Source: Branchinecta lynchi
Taxonomy: Eukaryota > Arthropoda > Branchiopoda > Anostraca > Branchinectidae
Direction of reading: 5' to 3'
NCBI GenBank assembly: GCA_023053575.1
Contig: JAKZAP010000014.1
Coordinates: 1,488,001-1,552,000, forward strand
Length of the DNA: 64,000 bases
Shown piece after piece: positions 20,581 through 31,349 of the stretch. Positions within the stretch are counted from its first letter, which is position 1; the number at the start of each line of letters is the position of its first letter. The position numbers and the translations under genes were made by a program. The notes under the pieces were generated by a model. That model did not search any database. It worked only from the letters and a program-made list of their open reading frames with translations, and was not told where the DNA came from.

Positions 20581-21256
20581 TAGCTTTGATGTTAGAATTA
20601 ATAGGTCATAGGTGAAATTGTAGTTGAATTCTGATAGTTTATTTTAATTATGCATATCACGAAAAATACAGGCGTAAATGGGGTTTTTAAAGGCCAACGA
20701 AAATGCGAATATTTAGGGAGGACAACCCCTTCGTCAGTGCAGACGGAAAATTTTGAGGAAAAACGCCAAAATGTGGATGAAGATCGACGAACGAAAAAAC
20801 CAAAACAAAGCGGGAAACCAACAACCAAACGAAAATGAAAAAAAAAATTGGAAGAATTGAAAAGCCGAAGTTAAACAACGAGCCACTCACCAATACCTGC
20901 CAATAACAGTTAGAAGACTTTTCTCGCTCGGTACTAGCGAGTGGCAGTTCGTTGGCCTTTAAAAAAAAACATTTTCGCTTGTTTTTTTGTTTTTTTCGTG
21001 ATACGTCAGTCCAATGTGGCTTACGAAAATTCCGCATAGTCAAGTTTATCGTAATAAGTACAGAAGAAGGTAAAAGGATAATACAGTGTAGGCAGTTGCG
21101 GTGAAATGTTTTTCAGCAAAGGAAGAACACAATTCACATTCGATTCTTCCCGGAAAGGAACGAGAATCCGCTCTGTGAAACAACCGGCTATTCAGTAGAT
21201 TTGTGCTTATTTGAACGCCGCCTAACAATGAACGTTCGTTGAAAAAGGACTCAATA
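20581..21256. other. Intron 6 or 3' UTR of the readthrough SLC25A32 form
   Basis: No coding frame is supported on either strand. If the readthrough form is real, this is its 3' UTR; AATAAA occurs at 21253-21258. It overlaps the start of element O by two bases. Confidence 0.4.
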
Positions 21257-22071
21257 AAGCATGCCAAGATAATGCCGAGCGGAGCGAGCCCCTGTTACGC
21301 TTCCTGATATCTACGACCCAAACAGAAGCCGGGTCCAAAATGAAATCTTATCACTAGGTTTAACTCCCAGCAATTCCGACGAAGAAACTCACCCAAAGTA
21401 TAAAACTTAAAAGTCTCCAGAATCTTTATTTATTTTATCCCAGGTTTCGTTTTCCTAGCTTGGCCCTTCTGCCAAGAAGGTCAAAAATATCGCTAGAAAT
21501 ATCGTGTCAGTATGACGCAGCCAGATATGGTTCCTAATATAATCGGATCTAAAAAATCATATCACTAGATGACAAGTATAAAAGTGGTACAGAGGGGCTG
21601 ATAACTGCTGTTATTTATTTAGTAAGTAAGTAAGGTCAAAGTTTGAAACAGAGTCGTAGCTTGGTCAGTCGAAGCGTTAGCCCTGTAAGATGCTTGGCTT
21701 GGTCACACCCTATGCGGACGACTATATGTTACGCGGAGTGCTTTGGACTTGCTTTGAGTAGGCATTAGGAACCGTATCTGACTGCGTTAAGCGGACACGG
21801 CAGCTGGGTTTTATTCAGGCGATATGTCGGTCCTTTTTTGCAGAAGGGCCAAGCTGTAAAACTAACCTGTGATAAAATAAATAAGGATTTTAGCGACTAT
21901 AAATAAGCATCTGATTGAGGGTGAGTTTCTTCTTGGGAACGCTGGGAGTTAAAGCTTGTGCTGATATTTCATTTCGGACACCACTGCTCCTCATTTTCCT
22001 ACTCGATTGGGTCTTTCACATTCGGAACCATAATATGGGCTCGCTCCGCTCGGCATTATCTTGGCATGCTT
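21257..22071. mobile_element. Element O: foldback with ~230-bp diverged inverted arms
   Basis: The ends are perfect inverted repeats of about 35 bp (AAGCATGCCAAGATAATGCC then GAGCGGAGCGAGCCC, and its complement at 22037-22071). Inward, the arms stay alignable for about 200 bp: TTTAACTCCCAGC, GAAGAAACTCACCC, CTTTATTTATTTTAT and CTTGGCCCTTCT are all mirrored. The centre (about 21500-21830) is unrelated, contains a (TAAG)n run, and may be cargo or a nested insertion. No transposase frame. Confidence 0.75.
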
Positions 22072-23204
22072 CATGGTGTGTGTACGAGTAATGCAGTATT
22101 GATTTACGAATCCAAAAAGGCGGTCACATGTCGCTGGTTAGTAAGATGGTAGGTTTTCAACTCGACTTCAAAGAATGTTTCGCCATCAACCTTTGAAACA
22201 GAGCTGATTATGAAACTGTTGTGCTTGAAAATGAGGATATCCACGTTCTGATATTATCATAGTAAACATTGCAGGATTTAAAAGTTTCTTTAGGATCGCC
22301 ACGGACGTATTTGTATAATAGATCCATTAATCCGTAACTTTTCAAGACGGTTTTGTAGCGGCTTCCGAAAAAAATAACTGATTAAGTTCAAAGTAAACAA
22401 CTCGAGCGGATAAGTGAATTCTCTGAACATGTCCACTTGAAAAATGCGTGTCTGAAGTCGTGACCCCTGGCAATAGTATGTGTCCTGTTGCCGGGCAATT
22501 TTTTTGTTGCGTGGGTCCATCATTGTTGTGCCTGAGAAGAGATGTGCCTGGGTCGTCCTTTAAAATACTTTTAACTCGTCCTGTCATCTCGGTTTGGAGA
22601 GGTTCCAGTTGGGAGTATTGGCTCGGAGATAGTATAAAACTTCCAGTATCTGACGAGGACAAGGTTCTCTAGTAACCGGTGAAAATTTTCGTGACGTCAA
22701 GCTAATATGTTTCAAAAATTACCTCAAAAAGTCAAGTTTGGCGAAATTTGTGTGATTTTTTTCCGGTGATAACTTGGATGGTGTGAAAAAAACATGGTTC
22801 GAATTAGTGCCACCTCCCCCCTCTTGATCGATTTTTTTTTTTTTTTTCACCACTAAAAAGAAGAAGCCGTTTTTCTTCGGGGCACTGCCCGTCCCCAACT
22901 TTAAGATGGGTAACGCGGACCAGTTGGAATTGCTATATTTTGTATTCAGTAATAACGTTTTTATATCCAGTAATATCCAGGAAAAAGTGAAGCGGCCCTC
23001 CCCTAGATTTCTGAGGGGCGCAAAATCTTCCATCTTGGTACAATTTCTTTTCGCATAGATACCATATTTAACAAATTTAATCTGAATAAGAAACCTGGAA
23101 TGGGGCCCCACAATTGATCTTGTCCCCCCCCCCCCCCCACACACACACATTATTTCTCTGGGAGGGAGTTCTTCTTCCTTCCACCACCCAAAAACAAGAA
23201 GCCG
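22072..23204. other. Intron 6, no gene seen
   Basis: No supported gene on either strand. Poly-T (22831-22848) and poly-C with (CA)n (23126-23148) are present. Open frames here lack domains and splice context. Confidence 0.35.
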
Positions 23205-24423
23205 TTTTTGGGATCCCAAAACGTAAGTGGAGATGACATCGCAAAAGTTCTCCGTCTGTGCGCACTATAACTCTCGAAGGGAAAGAGATATTTTGATGAA
23301 ACTTGGTGTGAGGATTCTTTGGATCAAGAGTAATGTCGATTTCGTAGATGGGCTCTGTAGCCTTACATTTAGGGATGGGGGAGGGGGTTTAAATTAAGGG
23401 GCAAACGAAATATTTTTAAACAGATAATGTGATAGTCGATTATGGGGTAAGGAGACGTGCTGAACACGATGTCATCAGACAAGTAGTTCGCCCGGAATCC
23501 GGCCAATACCGGAAAGCTTGTTAAAAGTAAAAGTTTATTTGAAGTTGATTAGATGTTCGATTTAGAGGTAAGAAGACATGCTGAAGACGATGGTGAAAAT
23601 CATTTTTTCGCCGGACAAGTAGTTAGCCCGGAATCCGACCAAAACCGTAAAGTCTGTCAAAAGTAAAAGTTTTATTTGAAGTTGATTAGATGTTCGATTC
23701 AAGGGTAAGAAGACATGCTGAAAACGATGGTGAAAACCATTTTCTCGCCGGACAAGTAGTTAGCCTGGAATCCAGCCAAAACCGGAAAGTTTGTTAAAAG
23801 TAAAAGTTTTATTTGGAGTTGATTAGATGTTCGATTTAGGGGTAAGAGGACATACTGAAAACTTACGTGAAAACAATTTTTTAACCGGACAAGTAGTTCG
23901 CTCGGAATCTGGCCAAAACCGGAAAATTGTTAAAAGTTAAACTTTTATTTGTAGTTGATTAGATATCCGATTTAGGGGTAATAAGAGAGGCTGGATCCGT
24001 GTGTGACAATCATTTTTTACCCGGACATATAGTTCGACCGGAATCCGGCTGGAGCCGGCAAATTTGTTATAAGAAAATTTGTATTTGAAGTTGATTAGAT
24101 GTTCCGTATTGGGGAAAGAAGATACGCTGCGTTCGTTTTTTAGCTTTCTTTTGTCGCCAGACAAGTAGTTCCGGAATTCGGCCGAAACCGAGAAGTTGGC
24201 AGAAGTAGCAGGAAGTTTTCGTCAAAACAGATATGACTTATAGGGGTAAACACACATGCTGAATCCATATCTGAATATGGTTTTCTCGGATGATTAGCTA
24301 TTTGGCCTTAATCTGTTTCTGAATTTGAACAGTAAAAATGTTCAAGGAGTCTGGCGAAGACAAGACCGAATTGTATGGAACAAATATTGAAGTTTTGGGA
24401 TCCCATTGAAACCTTTGGTCTTG
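23205..24423 (-). repeat. Family A repeat, copy 4 (inverted)
   Basis: Full-length copy on the minus strand, from TTTTTGGGATCCCAAAACGT through eight or so ~135-bp units to GGGATCCCATTGAAACCTTT. It is one of the longest copies and suitable for deriving the unit consensus. Confidence 0.88.
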
Positions 24424-24755
24424 TTTATTTATTCATTCGAAACTACACCTTCCCAACCCTAGGATGGGAACGCAGACCACTTTTCATCATCGTCGAATGG
24501 ATTTTTTGACAAGCGTGAATGCTAATATTTAGGTCTATTGTTAATGATGGCGGATAGACATATGAGTAGGAAGTTGACAACTTATGGTTTTTGTTGGAAC
24601 GATTAATTTCTTAGGCGTATGTCTCATCGTCCATCTTTTTGTCACGCAAATTTAACCTCCATGACTCTCTGGTTTTCGGGACAGATTTTTGGATCAGGGT
24701 TCTCGGACTAGTGGGGGAGGGGTCAGCTTTTCCGTGTCCGTTCTTTCATTATTAG
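24424..24755. other. Intron 6, no gene seen
   Basis: No supported feature. Confidence 0.3.
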
Positions 24756-25339
24756 TGCAGCGTTTACAAACAGAGACTTTACCAGAATCCAGTCTTGGAG
24801 GCAGGATTATTCTTATACACAGGAAAAAAAACACACACAGGCAGAAAGTCTGAAAAAAGGACTAGCACAGAACAATGCCATATTTTGATAGCAGCCACGA
24901 CGTCATTATCGACAGCTGCTGCTCGTTGTAGTCACACTGATACAAGTTTTTAGCTTCTAACGATCAGAAAAAGTGAACGTACTTGAAGTACAGGAGTACA
25001 ATTTGACGCTCATTATATTGTAGAAAACTACTAAATTAACCGATAGACAGCATTGGACCTCGAATGACAATAAATTTTTTGAAGAAACGTTGTTACTTCG
25101 ACTTCCAACAAAGTAGATCCCGCGGCAACCTTACTGCTGCTTTCCGAAACTACATAGACTTTTATGTTCAGTCTTCTTGCCCGATGCCGTAAAATTCTTA
25201 GATAGATAGTAGATAGAAGACCGGAATTCCTTTCTACTGGACCGGGATTCCTGCCTAGTTAGAATTTTTTCTAATCCTTTACACGGTTACGCTTTTCTAT
25301 TCGTCCGGAGTTCCTGCAATTTAAAAAAAAAAAATCTTG

Positions 25340-25446
25340 CAGTATTTCCTACTGGGATTAATCTCGTCTTTATTGAGATAAGATTACCCCTAATTCTGAT
25401 TAATCTTATCCCAGTAGAGATAAGATTAATCCCAGTACCAAATACT
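25340..25446. repeat. Family E fragment, copy 3 (palindromic)
   Basis: AGTATTTCCTACTGGGATTA ... TAATCCCAGTACCAAATACT is a foldback built of AGATTAATC and GATAAGATTA words, matching the core of family E. Family F copy 1 begins three bases after its end. Confidence 0.65.
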
Positions 25447-25448
25447 AG

Positions 25449-25937
25449 TTGCGTTTTTGTTCGACTTTTGCCTTTTCCCTTTTCGGCTTTAGCTTTTAGG
25501 ATTTTTCAGGCCTTTTTGAACATTTTTGGTTTTTGCAAGTCGCCGTTTCTACTAAGGACTTCTCTCTTTTCTTGGACGAAAACACAATTCTGACAAATGC
25601 CACTTTACTTGTATTTTATTTGTACTATAAATTGTCCATCTTAAATATCTGGGATAGTCTTCAAATACTGCTAATGATTTTGACTCAAATCCATCTTTTG
25701 TTGGATTTTGAGGTAAACTGATTAAAATCGCAAAGCAAAAGCCAAAAGGAGAGCGTAACTTGGTCACCTACCAAGTTTGCCTTTTTGTAAAAAGTCGACG
25801 GAAAAGGCGAAAGTTGGCGTTTGCCTTTTTGACAAAAAAGGGAAATTGTCAAACAGTGCTTAGGACCATTTTACGAAAACGCAAAAAAAAATAAAATCCG
25901 TCGAAAAGGCGAGTGAATAGTCGAACAAAAACGCAAC
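25449..25937 (+). mobile_element. Family F element, copy 1
   Basis: A 489-bp element from (TA)GTTGCGTTTTTGTTCG to CGAACAAAAACGCAAC(TA). The interior is rich in CTTTTGCC/GGCAAAAG words, some of them mirrored. It is about 85% alike (by eye) to copy 2 at 46953. A weak open frame inside both copies is probably incidental. Confidence 0.8.
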
Positions 25938-26092
25938 TACTCCATCCTTATTCCGAGAAACTTTTCTACAGTGTGTCTGTATAAACGCTACGATGGTGCT
26001 GAAAACTTCTGCCCGCGACATCCTGGCCCTCGTCTGTACCGTAAAGAATGAATCGTACACGGAAATTTATTTCTTTATTTAATGCAGCGTTT

Positions 26093-26382
26093 ACTAGTAC
26101 AGGAAAACTTGAGCAGAATACGGTCTTGGCGATAAGATTATGTTCAGACGCAGAGGGAAAACAAATAATTCTCCGAACGAGAAAATCTGAAAAAAATAAA
26201 TTCACCAGCCAACAAAAAAAATTTGATGGCATTTGTGACATCAGTACTGATGACTGCTGCTGTCAAAAGCTAGCTAGAATTTTATTTTTAGTCTTTTTAC
26301 CAGCGCCGCCGACGAGATTCCTTTCAAGTAGACTGGAATTCCTTTCTACTCGACGGGATTTCTTGTCCGTGTAAACGCTACA
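26093..26382. mobile_element. Element T, copy 2
   Basis: From TGCAGCGTTTACTAG to GTGTAAACGCTACA, about 290 bp with 12-bp inverted ends. It shares interior words with the interrupted copy at 24756. Non-coding, MITE-like. Confidence 0.6.
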
Positions 26383-26647
26383 TAATAGTCCTGTGTTTGG
26401 TTTTGTCTTCTGCGTGACCTGGCCCCCATTGATTTTAGTGAAGTTAGCGCAGCGGCTAATATTAGTAATGCTTTGAATGTGATGATTTTAGTTTAGGACG
26501 TTCTTGTTTCGCAGGTCATATTTTGAGCGTAGTTCCCAGTGGAAGTGATTTTCGCTTCGCTTTCCGAATTTCCCTTCGAGCCAAAGCGAAATTCGCTCTG
26601 ACTGAGAGTTAGGCTTCGTGGTTAGGACTAATTGTGTTTAGAGTAAC
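26383..26647. other. Intron 6, no gene seen
   Basis: It contains a stretch of CGCTTCGCTTTCC/AAGCGAAATTCGC inverted words near 26545-26600 but no delimitable element. Confidence 0.3.
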
Positions 26648-27022
26648 CCTAGGTTCACACAGAGCAAATCGCAGCGATGAACGAGAATTTTCAATCGCAG
26701 CGACAGAAGATTTTTATCGCCTGGATGTTCACACTGAATTTTCGTCGGCAACAGAATTTGACACGAAAAATTTGAAAAAAAAATCCCTTTTCTCGCTTTT
26801 CATACAAAATTGGGTAGAACTGAATAGCAATAATTATTTTTTCTAAAAGTGAATCATCAAAAGAGTCGTCCATGTTGCTGTTGCGTGCATAAAATCTTAC
26901 TGTCACCCGATTAAAGTTGAATTTTTCCAACATTGAAAATCGCCTGACGAAGCAACAGAAATCGCCGATTTTGGCGACGAAAATCTCGGCCATGGCCGAT
27001 ATCGGCTCAGTGTGAACCTAGG
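26648..27022. mobile_element. Element M: MITE with CCTAGGTTCACAC ends
   Basis: 375 bp bounded by CCTAGGTTCACACAGAGC and GCTCAGTGTGAACCTAGG (one mismatch over 18 bases). The interior has AATCGCAGCGA and mirrored TCGCCTGACGA-like words. No target duplication is convincing and it has no coding capacity. Confidence 0.65.
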
Positions 27023-27169
27023 ATAATGGTTTACCATCAGTTATGAATTGGAGGATTGCGGTTATGGGCCATTCATGGCCATAGTTTTCGGCCTCCCAAC
27101 AGAATAATAATAGAACTAAGGTGACTCATGTTTCAACCCCGAGCCAATGAAGAGTGTCACTGTTTGAAT

Positions 27170-27361
27170 GCGCTTTCACACGAGTGGGTCCTCCACTGGC
27201 AGTTGTAAGGCCGTCCTAACCGTATTCGTCCAGACCCGGCGTGCTTTCATTGGTTGAAAATCGACAAAATGGCCGCTTACGACTCCTTGCGATGGCTTCC
27301 CACAGCTCACGATTTTCCAGTGGAGGACCCAGTTGTGGTGCAGTTCGTGGTTGTGTGAACC
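27170..27361. mobile_element. Element N: short MITE-like palindrome with TTCACAC ends
   Basis: The left side GCTTTCACACGA...GTGGGTCCTCCACTGG and right side CCAGTGGAGGACCC...GTTGTGTGAACC are inverted. The ends recall element M, which lies only 150 bp away. Confidence 0.55.
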
Positions 27362-28233
27362 GTAAACGTTCTTCCAAAAAGACAAGTATAAAGCAACGCC
27401 TGTTTTTAGCAACGTTTACCTAATTGGCGAACAAGGCTGTGTTTTTCGCACTGGGTAAGTGCTTAAGTGTCTGACTTGCACACTTACATTTTATCACGCA
27501 ACTTAATGCGTTTTTTGTTAAGTATAACCTACCTAAGATTGAAACAGTAAATCTATGATACACAGTTTCTTTCGCAGTATTGTAAACAAAAATTCCACCT
27601 TTCTGATAATTCTGAATAATTTTACGCAAATAAGCATGGAATCTCGCGAAGACCCACCTTGAGTAAAGAAAATTGGTCTATGTTTTTACTGCTTCTTCAG
27701 GCCAGTCACCATTTGGTTACTAATCGCTTAAAACTTCGGTTCTGGTAAGGTAGCTTCACCCCAAGCCGGCGAAACGCCTTCGTTCCAGCATTTACAGATA
27801 CACATTGATCTCCGTCTAGTAATTCCTGTTAGGATTGAAATCTCGATCACTGCATCTGATCTATGTTCCTCCTGGATAATGAACTTCTTGACTTTAAAAA
27901 CGTTCGCCATGGATGTACTTTCGATTGCCGCTTGTAGTGCAAGCTCAGCATATCGTGTTCCTAGCCAAAGCTTGTCTTTGAAAGAAAACAAAATGAGAAT
28001 GACGATAGGTGTCAGCAAAGAGCGGGGTAGTGGCCGAGTGGATGGGGTTGTGCTGTGACGTCACTGCGGAAATACAGGATAGCGATCGTACATCCTTGCG
28101 GACTGTTATCAAATCCAGAATTCGAAAGTACAGGAGAGGATATAACAATTGTTTTCTGATCTTGAAGTCCGTTTAGTAAGGTTCTTCCTGCGTTTCTTTG
28201 GAAGCGTGTTTAGTAAAGTTTTGTCTTTTGTAG
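27362..28233. other. End of SLC25A32 intron 6
   Basis: No gene is supported. Open minus-strand frames near 27728-28018 show no family resemblance. Confidence 0.35.
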
Positions 28234-28378
28234 GGGCGAAGGAGTTCGCGGCTTTTACAAGGGGTTGGCTCCGAACCTGATACGGGTGACTCCGGCAACA
28301 GCGATTACGTTTGTGACGTATGAAAAAGTGTCAAAATTTCTAATCGACAGTCGGAAGAAAAATTCGGAAATAAGCTGA
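28234..28378 (+). CDS. SLC25A32: SLC25A32 exon 7 (canonical last exon)
   Basis: Acceptor GTCTTTTGTAG. It encodes [20 protein letters not shown], then [15 protein letters not shown] and a lysine-rich tail to TGA at 28376. [15 protein letters not shown] and the TYE motif are hallmarks of the SLC25A32 sixth helix. It is separated from exon 6 by a 7.8-kb repeat-filled intron. Confidence 0.92.
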
Positions 28379-28409
28379 TGCGTAGGACTGTCTGTTAATC
28401 AATGTTTTT

Positions 28410-28415
28410 AATAAA
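28410..28415 (+). promoter_or_regulatory. SLC25A32: Poly(A) signal of SLC25A32
   Basis: AATAAA lies 31 bases after the TGA of exon 7, a normal position for a short 3' UTR. Confidence 0.6.
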
Positions 28416-28767
28416 ACCCAGTGTTCCTACTACTCCGTTTATACATTTGGGGCTAGGTGGTGGGCACTTGTAGACGCCAGTGCCCTGGGAGTCAGACCGG
28501 AGACACATATATACACGAAAGACGTTTTCCACGACATAAGCATGTCCTATATGTTTATCAACTTTCGTCACGGAAAAAGAAGTGTGTAAGACACTCGAAG
28601 CTCCCGGAAATGCCGTTTTGTATGATTTCTTCTCTTTTTTTTTGGGGGGGGGGGGGTTGAAATACCTGAAAATAAATATAAAATCTCAATAACAGAAATT
28701 CAGATCCATGTCCTTACCTTTCTGTACTAGAAGGACCTATATTGCTTCAGCCCAAGCTGACTGATCT
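28416..28767. other. Intergenic, no gene seen
   Basis: Sequence just downstream of SLC25A32. A T/G homopolymer lies at 28628-28656 and a GCCCAAGCTGA motif next to element D copy 2. Confidence 0.35.
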
Positions 28768-29020
28768 GATAGCGTAAAACGGATACGTCAGCTGAATTTT
28801 ATTAGAGCTATATTTCGGCACTTCTTGGCAAGGGTACTCTTCAGGCTCAAACCGCTCAAGTTGGAAAAATGAACTTGTTGGAAAACGAAAACGAACTTAC
28901 GGTTTTCCCACAAAGATTTTTCCAACTTGAGCGGTTTTAAGCCTGAAGAGGACCCTTACCAAGAAAGGCCGAAATATAGCTCTAATAAAATTTAGCTGAC
29001 GTATCCGTTTTGCACTATCA
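28768..29020. mobile_element. Family D palindromic element, copy 2
   Basis: GATAGCGTAAAACGGATACG ... CGTATCCGTTTTGCACTATC. The two arms, about 110 bp each, share CTTCTTGGCAAGGG/CCCTTACCAAGAA and CAAGTTGGAAAA/TTTTTCCAACTTG. It separates the convergent SLC25A32 and CREG genes. Confidence 0.8.
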
Positions 29021-29895
29021 AATATAGAAGGACCTTCAGGTTTGTGTCTAATCTCCTCAACATAATAGCTCATTTGTTATCTGGACTTGAATTTGCCGCA
29101 AAGAAAATTGGACTTTCCACCAGTTTTTGAGCCACAAACTCGAATATCGTGGTTCCAAGATCGTGGGAACTAACTCTCTGAAACATACGCCACAGCCCCT
29201 TTGACAGACCGCCGGAAAATGTCATGACAGCAAAATGGGGCTCGTGCCCTTTAATCAGAACAGGGCTCCTGTCCTAAGGAAGAAGAAGCAAACCAGTAGA
29301 GCGGGGGTCCTGACCTTCCTCGTTTTTCGCGGCGGCTTACCCAGAAAGTGAAAATGAGAGGTACAGTAGCCTACAATGTATCTTCAAGAGGCAGCGCCAG
29401 GCAGTGACTTGAGGAGGCGTTGCATGCCACTTCGAAGAATTCTAATAGTCCTAGCGTACATGTCATCGTCGCTCGTCTATGGAAGACGTCGTAGGAATAT
29501 CCGGATTTGACCGAAAGCGAAATTACAATGGAAACTATTATTCGAGGGATCAAACGTTTATAGTGACCATGTCGCAGGTTAAAACCACGATTGTAGCTTT
29601 CAGTATCTGTTGGTAGAAGGTTGGGAAAGACCTAAAATAACCAGAAATCCCGAAGTATTGGACTGTAATGGATAACTCCTTTGTGGTTTAACGTCTTAGG
29701 GAACGTTTTCGCGTGGATGGCGTCGTTCAGTCACCATCATTCATCGTGATCAGATTGAAAGCTTTCAAGTTTGCGTGGTGGGGGGGAAAGGTATATATTC
29801 TACAAAAAAAAGTTTTCAGTTTGGTAACGTCTCTAGGATAGATCTGGCCTTGAATCCTTGCACAAAAAATTCCAGGCGACCGGCCATCAGTTCGT
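29021..29895. other. 3' flank of CREG, no other gene seen
   Basis: It contains the CREG 3' UTR (minus strand) of unknown extent. I saw no canonical AATAAA close to the CREG stop. Confidence 0.4.
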
Positions 29896-30011
29896 CTACA
29901 TTGTTGGATCTGCAGCGAAGTATTCGTCTAGTGTGGGATATTTTGCGCCTCCGAAGTAGTCGAGGACACAGACTTGCGTAATGTTTAGTTTTCCAAACCA
30001 CCAGCCATGAT
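29896..30011 (-). CDS. CREG1: CREG exon 4 (C-terminus)
   Basis: Acceptor TACTTTCCAG. It encodes DHGWWFGKLNITQVCVLDYF, then GGAKYPTLDEYFAADPTM and TAG. KLNIT is the conserved N-glycosylation site and LDYFGG the conserved C-terminal strand. Phase agrees with exon 3. Confidence 0.93.
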
Positions 30012-30629
30012 CTGGAAAGTAGAAACAAAAATACTACAACATCAAAGATGATACTGATACAGGAGGGATTTAGAACATAAGCAGTGATCCAAGTACATGC
30101 AAAGTAGACGGGTTGATACTTTGAATAGGTTAGAATAGAATATAATTTTATTTTTTTCAAAAGCAGCTGTCACAGCGTTACCGCCGAATTTGAGCTTTTC
30201 GTCATATAACATAACACTCTATTGTCTTGTCACGAAGAAAAAAAACACTAAAAAGGACTAACTTATCGGTTATTGTACAACTCAATACATGCTGGAACAA
30301 AACTCCTTCTATATCTTTCATGAAGAGGGGGCCACAGGGGCTAGTTGGGTGATTTTCTGGGATTTCTCTCGCTGGGGTTTAATACGTATAGGAGAATAGG
30401 GGGGTGGGAGAATATTACGTAATCGGGAACAGATACTTGATGTGGGAACGTTTCGACTCGCACTGGGGACGTCTTGACAGCAGACGCGACTTACGAATAG
30501 TTGTGCTTTACGTTGTTCCCGCTTACATCGAAAACTCTTCCAGTCAAACAGACGCATTTACTAAGATCCAACCTGCAGCCGTTTTTGCTCACTGTAAGAA
30601 AGGTGTGTGTGGGGGGGGGGTATGCTTAC

Positions 30630-30711
30630 CATTAGGCCAATCCACCATTTCTGGATGTCTTGAAAACAAGGCTTTCTGTGCTATAGCATTTTCTTTTGAT
30701 GATGAGTCGAT
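30630..30711 (-). CDS. CREG1: CREG exon 3
   Basis: Acceptor GGTTTCAG, donor GTAAGC; 27 codons plus one base. It encodes IDSSSKENAIAQKALFSRHP and EMVDWPN, equivalent to the ALFxRHPEMxxWP helix of CREG. Confidence 0.92.
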
Positions 30712-30910
30712 CTGAAACCGAAGAAAGTTAATTAGTGTCAAGCTGCACCGCAGTCTTAGTTCCGACAGTAAGCCAGCCTTGCTCTATCAAACTTGGCAGA
30801 TAGCCCTGCTGGATATGTTGGAAATGGTGACGGCCAATTCCTTTATTATTTCGCATTTCTTTCTGTATCCCTTTCGCGAATATTTCGCCTCCTGTTCACA
30901 GCTACTCTTC

Positions 30911-31345
30911 TTTTTGGGATCCCAAAACGTAAGTGGAGGGATAGCCTACCTGTGACATTGCAAAAGTTGTCCGTCCGTCCGTCTGTCAGCACGATAACTC
31001 TTTGAAGGAAATGAGATATTCTGATGAAACTTGGTGTGAGGATTCTTTGGGTCAAGGGTAAGGTTGAGTTCGTAGATGGGCTATGTAGCCCTACATTTAG
31101 GGGTGGGGGAGTGGGTTCAAAATAAGGGGCACACAAAATATTTTTAAATAGCTAATGTGATATTCGATTATGGGGTAAAATGATATGCTGAACACGATGA
31201 TGAAAACCATTTTCGTGCCGGATAAGTAGTTCGTCCGGAATCCGACAAAAACCGGAAAGTTGGTTAGAACTTAAAAGTTTTATTTGAAGTTGATTAGATG
31301 TTCGATTTTTGGGTAAGAAGACATGGTGAACACTATGATGAAAAA
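30911..31345 (-). repeat. Family A repeat, copy 5 (truncated, in CREG intron 2)
   Basis: Minus-strand terminal portion: TTTTTGGGATCCCAAAACGT, TGTCCGTCCGTCCGTCTGTC, GATGAAACTTGGTGTGAGGA and one to two internal units. It ends abruptly near CCATTTAAGGGCCC. Confidence 0.85.
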
Positions 31346-31349
31346 CCAT

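Larger units (their letters stand above)
24756..25991. mobile_element. Element T, copy 1, interrupted by elements E and F
   Basis: It begins TGCAGCGTTTACAAACAGAG and ends CTGTATAAACGCTACG, an inverted pair. Interior words (CCAGTCTTGG, CAGAAAGTCTGAAAAAA, GGAATTCCTTTCTACT) are shared with the 290-bp copy at 26093-26382. The excess length is explained by family E copy 3 (25340-25446) and family F copy 1 (25449-25937) inserted inside it. Confidence 0.6.
5632..28415 (+). other. SLC25A32: SLC25A32 gene span (mitochondrial folate/FAD carrier)
   Basis: Seven coding exons: 5649-5826, 8703-8856, 12080-12217, 13546-13666, 15910-16023, 20320-20465 and 28234-28378. Together they give 996 coding bases (331 residues plus stop; human protein 315). 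All introns are GT-AG and phases agree throughout. The product is an inner-membrane carrier of the SLC25 family, with three repeats of two helices each. Signature motifs are PLDLIKIR (50-57), PIWVVKTR (150-157; Trp in place of the acidic residue is typical of folate/FAD carriers) and PYQVVRAR (257-264). A TTCTGTTCCAG acceptor at 5631 suggests a non-coding exon upstream. Introns are 1.3-7.8 kb and packed with repeats. Exon 6 readthrough gives an alternative end. Confidence 0.93.

Noticed and set aside
28025..28100. Possible tRNA-Ser/Leu (GTAGTGGCCGAGTGG resembles an A box)
   Set aside because: No B box, anticodon arm or acceptor pairing follows at tRNA distances.
29816..30160. 114-residue minus-strand frame
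   Set aside because: It overlaps CREG exon 4 in another frame; the frame with KLNIT and LDYFGG and a matching splice phase is the real one.
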